64,000 nucleotides of DNA from the NCBI GenBank assembly GCA_030789695.1, contig CM061140.1, forward strand, positions 171,082,319 to 171,146,318. Direction: 5' to 3'. The stretch's first letter is position 1. Each line of letters begins with the position of its first letter. The stretch is from Scilla litardierei (Eukaryota > Streptophyta > Magnoliopsida > Asparagales > Asparagaceae). Below the pieces are notes generated by a model. It worked only from the letters and a program-made list of their open reading frames with translations. It made no database searches and had not been told where the DNA came from. Of this stretch, positions 57,180 through 64,000 are shown one piece after another. Position numbers and translations under genes: made by a program.

Positions 57180-58340
57180 AGTTTCCCCAGCCTTGGTTTA
57201 GGACCGACTTGCTGGTGGGGTTGCCCCCGGCCTCGTGGTCGGATCAGGTCCGACCTGCTGGGGGAGTTACCCCTAGCCTTATGGTCAGTTTATGATCGGC
57301 CTGCTGGGGGAGTTGCCCCAGCCTTGTGGGGAGAGTTGCCCTCAGCCTTATGGTCGGTTTAGGACCGACCTGCTGGGGAAGTTGCCCCCAGCCTTATGAT
57401 CGATTTAGGACTGACATGCTGGGGGATTGGCCCCCAGACTTATGGTCGGTTTATGACCGGCCTACTGTGGGCAACTCCCCCCAGCCTTATGATCGGTTTA
57501 GGACCGGCCTACTGTGGGAGTGGCCCCATACTTATGGTCAGTTTAGGATCGACTTGCTGGTGGGAGTTGCCCCCAGACTTATGGTCAGTTTAGAACTGGC
57601 CTGCTGGAGGAGTGGCCCCGGACTTATGGCCGATCGGGTGGTCGGCCAACTGGAGGAGTCGCCCCCAGCCAAACGATCGATGCGATGTCGATCTGTTGGG
57701 GTATTTTCCCACAGCCTGACAGTCGATGCGATGTGGATCTGCTGGGGGAGATTTTCCCAGCCTGACGGTCGATGCGATGTCGATCTGCTAGGGAAGTTTC
57801 CTCCAGCTTGACGGTCGACAGGTCGGTCGGCAAGCTGGGGGAGCTACCCACAAACTTATGGCCGATCGAATGATCAGCCCGCTAGGGGAGTTTTTCCCAG
57901 CCTTACGGTCGATACGATGTCGATCTTTTGGGGGAGTTGCCCCCATCCTGACGGTCGACTGGTCAATCGGCTGGCTTGTGGAGCTACCCCAGACTTACGG
58001 CCGAACGAATGATCGGCATGCTAAGGGAGTTGCTCTCAGCCTTATGGTCGATGCAATGTCGATCTACTGGATGAGTTGCCCTCAGCCTGATGATCGACGG
58101 GTTGGCCGGTTTGTTGGGGGAGATACCCCCAGACTTACGGCTGACTAAATGATCGGCCTGCTGGGGGAGTTGCCCCCAGCCTTATGGTCGATCGAATGAT
58201 CGGCCCGATAGAGGAGTCTCCCACATCCTTACGGTCGATTTGAATGATCGGCCTGCTGGGGGAGTTACCCCTAGCCTTACGGTCGATTGAACGATCGACC
58301 CACTGGGGGAGTCACCCACAGTCTTACGGTCGATTCAGGA
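57180..58340. repeat. Tandem array of hairpin units (about 46-60 bp)
   Basis: Units read CTGCTGGGGGAGTTGCCCCC then AGCCTTATGGTCGGTTTAGG then ACCGAC, with variable tails. Each has the inverted repeat CTGGGGG-agttg-CCCCCAG. Later units replace the tail with GTCGATGCGATGTCGATCTG or ATCGAATGATCGGCC. There are roughly 20-25 units. The layout and the CCAGACTTACGGCCGA phrase recall the array at 3746-4929, whose units contain TTCGACTTACGGCTGA. 56928-57180 holds no gene. Confidence 0.85.
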
Positions 58341-58599
58341 GGTTCGACACGGCGAAGTGTTGAGTCAGATCTCGAGAGACATGTTGTTTTTAGTGTGAAC
58401 TCGCGCTTCATTCTTGAAAATTAAAACTGGAGTTACATTCGTAAAGAAATATAAAAAAAGCATGGAAGATAACGGTGGGCATGCAAAGCTTGCCCGGGGG
58501 AGGAGTCACGGTTGATTGGCCCACCTCTTCACTCGATTATACGCAGGGGGGTCTAGACGACATTCACCCTCTTCCTCTTGTCCATTTGCTTGGATGCGC

Positions 58600-60180
58600 C
58601 CTCCCCGAAGGTCGCCTTTGAGGTATCGACAAAATTCTTCAGGTGTACTTGGCTGACCAGTTGGTCGATGTTCTTCTTTAGGTGCTAGCAGTCGTCGGTG
58701 TCGTGGTCGTTGTCCTTGTGGTACCTGCAGTATTTTTTCTCGTCCCTTCGGCCGCCCTTCATCTTAGGGGGAAGCTTGTTGATGTGGCACTCCTTCTGAG
58801 CCTGTGTTAGGACGGCATCCTGGGTCGCGTTCAGCTTAGTGGGTGGTGCTTCCCCTCTGCGCTACTTCCCCCTTGGCTTTTTCTCCTGCCTGTGATCTTT
58901 CGGCTCGCTCGCCTTCGTCGTGCTTAGAGTTCTGCTTGGTTCCCACCGGGGGAACCCCTTCTTCTACAGCTAGGGCCTCTTCGGTCAGCATGAACTGTTC
59001 CGCCCGAGCTATGACCTTGGCAAGGTGTTCTTCTGGGGTCATTGTGTAGGTTCTTCTTTATGCTCCTATGTCAAAGCCCCTTTTTAGGGCCGTTGTCATG
59101 ACCAATTTGTGGCAGCTCTCGACGTTCAGCTTCTGAGTATTGAAGCGCTTCATGTAGGCCCTCAGAGTCTCGCTTGGCCTCTGTATCACGTTGAACATGA
59201 GATCCGAGCTTGGCTTCATCTTCCGTCTGGCCATAAATTATTGGCAGAACATCTGGGATAGGTCCTGGAAGTTGTTGATGGACTGATCAGGGAGGGTGTT
59301 GTACCAGTCCCGGACGGACTTCTTAAGGGTGGTGTAGAAGCCGCAAGCAGAGCAGAGTGTCGTCAGCCCTCTAGAACCTCATGATCCCTTTATAGTCCAG
59401 AACATGTTCCTCGGGGTCCCCGAGCCGTCGCATTTCTCCAGGGCTGGCACTTTGAACCTGGAGGGCACCCGTGCTTCGGTGATGCTTCTTGCTAACGGGC
59501 AGTGATCGATCGCCAGAGGCCCCAGGTTAGCCTGGCCGGTTGGCGCCTCGCCCTGGTGCTCGGGTTGCCTAGGCAGGTTGGTGGAGACACGGGGAGGATT
59601 CCCTCTATGGCCATCCCGGCTGGGGATCGGCATAGGTTGCCGAGTGCGTTCTCTGTGGCGACGTTCCTCGTAGCTTCTCAGCGTCTTCTGGCGCGGGCTC
59701 CTGCTTTGTCCCCGGTGCCCTTCTGTGGCTGTGCGGTTGAATGACTGACGCATGTCCGAGCGGGACCGTTTGGACGAAGTCGCTGTCAATTCTCCCCCGG
59801 TCCACCTGGTTCTCCCCGTCCCCTTGTTCGAAGAGAAGTGGGTGTCGGTGAATGCTCCCAGTTCTAGCCTCCACCCTCACGGTCCGCGACTACGGCTAAG
59901 CGTAGTGGGGGCGCTGCTCCGACTGGTCAGTGAACCCTGCCTACTTCCCCCCGAAAGGGTGTTACGGGCACGCGAGTTGTTAGATGGCCACTGCCAGAGT
60001 CTGGAAGTTGGCGTTCATCTCCTGTGCAAGATGGTCGAGTAGTTCGTGGGTTACCGAGCACGAGCTGTCGGTTCCCTCTGCAGAATGGATGCGCCTGGCT
60101 CCGTTCGGGACGTAGCCGCCGTTCTTGGGGATGGTCGGCAGGCATGTGGATCCGTTGTCGTGCTACTCCATGTTGCTTGT
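58600..60180 (-). pseudogene. gag of TR-GAG2 (broken)
   Basis: Particle protein, minus strand, several frame changes. From about 60162 it begins M-E-stop and runs through NGGYVPNGARRIHS and ELLDHLAQEMNANFQTLAVA. Later come RVPSRFKVPALEKCDGSGTP (about 59440-59400), the gag core around 59350-59050 (RDWYNTLPDQSI, FNVIQRPSETLRAYMKRFN in shifted frames), and TPEEHLAKVIARAEQFMLTE at 59042-58980. The C-terminal knuckle near 58740-58690 reads YCRYHKDNDHDTDDC, followed by TAG where TR-GAG1 has Trp. Its spacing is C-X2-H-X4-H-X4-C, as in TR-GAG1. Protease and RT are absent. 58341-58600 is non-coding spacer and gag tail. Confidence 0.75.
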
Positions 60181-60207
60181 AGTGGGTGACGTGGGCGAAG
60201 ATTTCGT

Positions 60208-60226
60208 TCCCATAGACGGTGTCAGA
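60208..60226 (-). other. Primer binding site region of TR-GAG2
   Basis: On minus this reads TCTGACACCGTCTATGGGA directly after the LTR end. It resembles the TGGCGCCGTCTGTGGGAA sequence that follows the 5' LTR in many plant Tat-lineage elements. The priming tRNA is not certain. Confidence 0.55.
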
Positions 60227-61067
60227 TGTTTCAGTGTGTTTTCTCACCACAGTTTGGCAGTCTGGAGGGTCGGAGGTCGACGTGGTCGCGTGAGAAACAT
60301 GCGGCCTCCGAGATCGGATAGCGGCGCGTTCGCTTTGTCGGGAATGCGCGGGTCCGTGCGTCGGTATCCCGAAAGGTAGCTTCGGGGGAACGACAACCTC
60401 CTCGAGTGGAAAGACGAACGAGCTCGAGATCGCTCGGCTTCGGTGGATGAAGCGCCGAAGGGTAGCTTTGGCAGGGTGAAGTCTCCTTGACCTACACAGA
60501 CGAGAAAGCTCGTCGGGGGGAGGGGGTCGGACCTTGGTTCTGACCAAGTCCCCTACAATGCCTAAGTCAGATCTGATCTGAAGGATGCTCGGTGGGATCG
60601 AGTAAGGTTCACAAAGAGACCGGTACACCAAACCTCAAGCCGAGCTGTGGAGGAGAAATCTGAGGTGAAAGACAAGATCGTATGAGGAAGAATACCCGAG
60701 TATCGAGTATTTGGAATTCGTTCTCTTGGTGTATAGTTCTTCAGGTTTCTTATAGGAGTCTTTCCGGCCACGTCCCCTTGACATCCCTTCATCTCCCCCC
60801 AAATACCCGTCGCTTTGATCGTCCCTTGATGGGCCATGAAGGTGGGAGTAATAGGGTTCTTGAATGGTGATGAAGGTGGGCGCAATTCGGGGAAGCGGTT
60901 AGCCCAACCGACAAGGGTCAGCGGTTCCCTTCGTGTCAGTCCGGGACCAGCATGACTCGAGGCGTTTGCAGGGCTTTTAGACTGTGGCCTAATTCCGTCC
61001 AGGCCCATGGGCTCGGATCATGGGCTCGGCCCGTTCCATCTTAGCACATTTTGGAAGAGTTGTATCA
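60227..61067 (-). repeat. 5' LTR of TR-GAG2
   Basis: It starts TGTTTCAGTGTG and ends AGTTGTATCA, then the duplication AATTG. It has the same block order as the other LTR, including the GGTCGGACCTTGGTTC and TCAGATCTGATCTGAAGG segments. Confidence 0.9.
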
Positions 61068-61184
61068 AATTGAACGGTGTATATGCACGTCAGCGCAGGG
61101 CGCGTGAAATTTTCTCGCGCTAACAACTCATATGCATTTTTCCCTGTATGTGTGCTTGTTTGACTCTGTTCATTATTTTATATA

Positions 61185-61333
61185 TGTTATGAATCAACTA
61201 CTAGGGGAGGAGCCCCCAGCTCTTTATTTATAGGCAATTGGGAGAATACAAATATGGGCTTACAATGATATGGGCCTATCTCTAGGATAGCCCAGAATCT
61301 CACCCAACTACGGTTAAATAACCTTTCACAACA
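61185..61333 (-). repeat. 3' LTR of copia-C (149 bp)
   Basis: It starts TGTTATGAATC and ends TTTCACAACA on plus. CTTTATTTATAGGC (about 61221-61234) gives a TATA-like CTATAAATA on minus. The 5-bp flank on the left is ATATA; the right partner is outside the window. Confidence 0.65.
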
Positions 61334-61359
61334 CTCCCCCTTATCCAGACATAGGTGTG

Positions 61360-61725
61360 GACTTTGCTCGTGAATGCTTCAGGATTCTGAGCGTAGAAGA
61401 GTCTCACATGGGGTGGATACTTCAGGATCCTGAGTTGGTGAGATTTGCCTCGTTAAAACCTTTAGCTATGGAAAACCCAATGGGAAAAACCATAGTTAAG
61501 GAAAAAGAGTGCAAACGCTCTTTAACTCCCCCTGATTTGTACAAGTGACTCTGCTCATGAATACTTCTGGATTCTGAGCGTCACAGAGGGGTGGATACTT
61601 CGGGATCCAGAGTTGATTTGATTTGCCTCGTTAAAACCTTTGGCTATGGAAAACCCAGTGGGAAAAACCATAGCTAAGGGAAAAGAGTACAAATTCCCTC
61701 AACTCCCCCTGATCTGTAAAAGCTT
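61360..61725. repeat. Tandem duplication of about 187 bp in copia-C
   Basis: The units begin GACTTTGCTCGTGAATGCTT (61360) and GACTCTGCTCATGAATACTT (61547). Both contain TTTGCCTCGTTAAAACCTTT and a GGAAAAACCATAG phrase, and end in CTCCCCCTGAT. The latter gives two purine tracts on minus in addition to the one at the LTR. Confidence 0.8.
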
Positions 61726-61779
61726 TTAGGCTTTCAGATCTCTTAGGCTTATCTCATCACTTCTATTTACAATATTCCG

Positions 61780-64000
61780 AAAATGTACACAGATTACAAA
61801 TTTTATCACCATCAAGCAGCTGCTGAATCCAGAAACTCTGGAGAGGTGTGCTAAGTTTCGTCGCCTCTGATGTGGTCTTCAGACTATATGGTCAGCTCCA
61901 CAGAACCAACCTCTATCCCAGTCGTCACTGGGATGTGATGTACCACCAGGCGCCCTCAAATACACCATTGGTGTGATTAATGGTGAGGATCTCGGAATGA
62001 TAGGATGATGTTTCCTTCATAAGTTGCTTTGCATATTTGCAGTAGATGGTCATCCCACTGTTGGTACCTGTTCTGTGATTTCTCAGTATAGGGACCGGAC
62101 CTGTAACCTGCATTCGCATAAACATTGGAGGATGCTACTACATTTTGTAAGTCCAAATATTTCGACCCTTGGAGGACGCGCAGAAGGCTTAACTCCGGTC
62201 TAATGGCCCTTTTTAGGTGCCAACTATCTCTGGCTGATGAGTTTACTGCAATTGCTATATCAGGACGCATGCAGTTAGCCAGGAGTGCCTGATTACACTT
62301 AGTTAAGGGACTTTGGGACCAGTTATATCCTCCCCCTCTTCCAACGATCGGAAGGGTTCTTTTTGTACATCCAGTAAGTGTACCATCGTAGGTGTACTTT
62401 GGATGACTATGGTCCTTTTAATTTCTCCAACGCACTTCTGGGTGTTTGTAACAGGATTCTATGAGCCATGACTTTATATTTGCCTAGGTCTTTTTATTTC
62501 ATGTTTAAAAGTCAGGCTTGTTCATGTAGTTCGGTTTTCTCTTCAGGAGATCCGATGAGATTTTAGTTGTCTCCAACTATGATCACTGATCCTGTTCTTT
62601 GCACAGATGCAAAGATAACCTTCAGTAGGAATCATTGACTTGTCAAATGATTCTCTTGGTTGTACATTTATTTATTATACTTATTGTTTTTCTTCATTTG
62701 AATAGACGTCCTGAAGTCTATTCAGGCATTTTAAGGAAATGTGGAAATTATCTTTACCAGATATCCACGAAGGTATGCTGTCACAACATCCAATAACAGC
62801 ATATCCATAATTTTCCTTCGCCAAATCGTAAGGTATTCGCTTTTGATAACTTAGGGAGACTGATGCATCATTTATAAGACATGCTCATTTGAGTTTGTTC
62901 GATCCCTAGTTTCAGCAAAATTTTCCTCGGGCTATAGGTTGTACCTTATAGCATACGATTTTGTATTTATTTTTCGTATGTGTGTAATACTTTGTTTTAT
63001 CCATAGGTTTGACACCTTTTTGGTGTCAGGACTTCAGGTTCGAACATTTCACGTTTTATAAGTGAGTTCAGCTCATCTTTTATTGCCACGTTCCACATTT
63101 TTGGCCAATCTCTACGTTTGCCTTCTAGCAACGGAGTGTGGAATGATAATTTACAAACATCATCGCTTTTGCGATGTATATGGCAATATGGTACGTGAAT
63201 ACATTTGTCGACAATTTATGTTCTATCTGTCCAACACCTCCCCGGTACGTACAATATTTACTTAATTTCACTTTTTTCCGGCAATTCCTCTGCAGTGGAT
63301 TCCGGGAAGGGGGATGGTGTGGACATGAGCTCATTGTCTGGTGGTAGTATTGTCTTAAGGTCTCCAGGGTTTCTGTCCTTGGAGCCTGGTGGTCTGTCTC
63401 TTTACTGTTGATGATCAGCCACTTCTGCTGCTGGTGGATTGCATCCATTCTCGGGGATGTCAATCCTAGCTGGAGTTTTTGCAGCAGGGATGTGTGATCT
63501 GACAATCTTCTGGTTGTCAATGAATGATTCCGGTGATTGGTGAACAGTGTTCTGTATGTGGAGGATCTTCGGGATCACATCTACACATTGTATTGTTACC
63601 GGATCATAGTGGGTCAAATTTTTTTGTATCCCACGTTATAATTTGCTTCGCGCCAGATTTTCCAGTATCTGGGCCTATTTTTGGGAAACTCGTCTCATCG
63701 AGATCACAGTCTTCAAGATGTGCCTTAAATACGTTCCCCGTTTGGGGCTCTAGGTGTCTTTTTATTGAGGGTGAGTCAAACCCTTCATAGATACCTAGGC
63801 GACGTTGAGGACCCACATTTGTCCTCTGTGTTGGTGCAATGGGGATTTAAACTGCGGACCGAAGATTCTCCGAAGAGAAATGTTCGGTGGCATTCCATAT
63901 GCAAGTTGCATTGGAGACTCTGACCTCCAGAGGGTCTTATTTTCATTTACGATGCAACATGCAGAATTTGCATGTCCCCATGCATCCATATGCAATCGGG
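61780..64000 (-). pseudogene. pol of copia-C (integrase, RT, RNase H remnants)
   Basis: Read from the right edge, 63995-63795 has the integrase core end (ESPMQLAYGMPPNISLRRIF). 63816-63604 has the integrase C-terminus (MGPQRRLGIYEGFDSPSIKR, HLEPQTGNVFKAHLEDCDLD). A linker with frame changes fills 63600-63125. 63120-62280 is a very decayed RT region. 62270-61977 has the end of the RT and the RNase H start (MRPDIAIAVNSSARDSW, VYANAGYRSGPYTEKSQN), where the usual ADAGY is ANAGY. Many stops and frame changes make it non-functional. Confidence 0.75.

Larger units (their letters stand above)
53544..61067 (-). mobile_element. TR-GAG2: complete gag-only Tat-like element, 7524 bp
   Basis: The LTRs (53544-54384 and 60227-61067, 841 bp each) are flanked by the perfect duplication AATTG (53539-53543 and 61068-61072). 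On minus the order is 5' LTR, primer-site region, gag (about 60180-58600), a short gap, hairpin tandem array (58340-57180), an antisense gene (54781-56927 on plus), polypurine tract and 3' LTR. Only about 250 bases separate gag from the array, so there is no protease, RT or integrase. This is a non-autonomous terminal-repeat element with gag only (TR-GAG type) carrying an antisense additional ORF. Confidence 0.88.
52331..61184. repeat. Tandem duplication, copy B (interrupted)
   Basis: Its parts are 52331-52507, 53123-53543 and 61068-61184. It matches copy A after removal of the MITE (52508-53122) and TR-GAG2 (53544-61067). It ends where the copia-C LTR starts (61185). A GGGGT pentamer run (53204-53232) corresponds to the G/T-rich run of copy A. 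Confidence 0.7.
61185..64000 (-). mobile_element. Copia-C: 3' part of a decayed Ty1/copia element
   Basis: A short LTR (61185-61333) is followed inward by a purine tract (minus of CTCCCCCTTATCCAG), tandem-duplicated 3' untranslated sequence, and remnants of RNase H, RT and integrase. The element runs off the window, so the 5' LTR and gag are not seen. The phrase GCCTCGTTAAAAC...GGAAAACCCA is common near the 3' LTR of many plant copia elements. Confidence 0.75.

Overview
The window looks like repeat-rich chromatin of a flowering plant. Every recognisable coding stretch belongs to an LTR retrotransposon. I found no convincing host gene, rRNA, tRNA or CRISPR locus. Plant origin is inferred from Ty1/copia and Ty3/gypsy families of plant type: primer sites complementary to initiator Met-tRNA, Tat-type gag, long Del/Tekay-type LTRs, plant-style TATA boxes, teloboxes and spliceosomal intron signals. 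The species cannot be named from the sequence.

Layout. 1-2480 is the 3' end and 3' LTR of a gypsy element (plus). 2481-6743 is a truncated, minus-oriented gag-only Tat-like element (TR-GAG1): antisense coiled-coil gene remnant, 58-bp hairpin tandem array, broken gag. 6744-13176 is the 5' LTR, gag and most of pol of a Del/Tekay-type gypsy element, cut off inside integrase. 13177-23346 is a Tat-like LTR (minus) split by a 9.4-kb non-coding LARD-like element (13329-22720, TSD GGGAG). 23347-49345 is a broken copia element (copia-B, minus) holding a stack of nested insertions. Its gag carries a plus-strand solo LTR (24727-25692) and a Del/Tekay-type solo LTR (25999-28986, TSD CTTTC). Its 5' LTR carries a gypsy solo LTR (30586-32531, TSD ATTTC) and a second Del/Tekay-type solo LTR (32952-48546, TSD GCTTA/GCTAA), which is itself split by a structurally complete SIRE-like copia element (copia-A, 35771-48094, TSD GAATA). 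49346-51590 has an LTR fragment and unassigned AT-rich DNA. 51598-61184 is a diverged tandem duplication whose second copy holds a PIF/Harbinger-like MITE (52508-53122, TSD TTA) and a complete gag-only Tat-like element (TR-GAG2, 53544-61067, TSD AATTG). 61185-64000 is the 3' part of a decayed copia element with a 149-bp LTR.

How the parts work together. Gag builds the particle. Pol supplies protease, integrase, reverse transcriptase and RNase H. PBS and PPT prime the two cDNA strands, and the LTRs hold promoter and end signals. Copia-A has all of these but is disabled by a few nonsense changes, frame breaks and a YVDG reverse transcriptase site. The TR-GAG elements never had room for pol and would need enzymes from another element; they carry instead an antisense gene with its own TATA box. 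The most interesting signals are this gag/array/antisense-gene architecture (seen twice), splice-like donor and acceptor boxes conserved inside three long Del/Tekay-type LTRs, an 88-nt frame-restoring intron candidate between gag and protease, an extra 540-residue ORF in copia-A, and short palindromic motif arrays that recur in LTRs of unrelated families.
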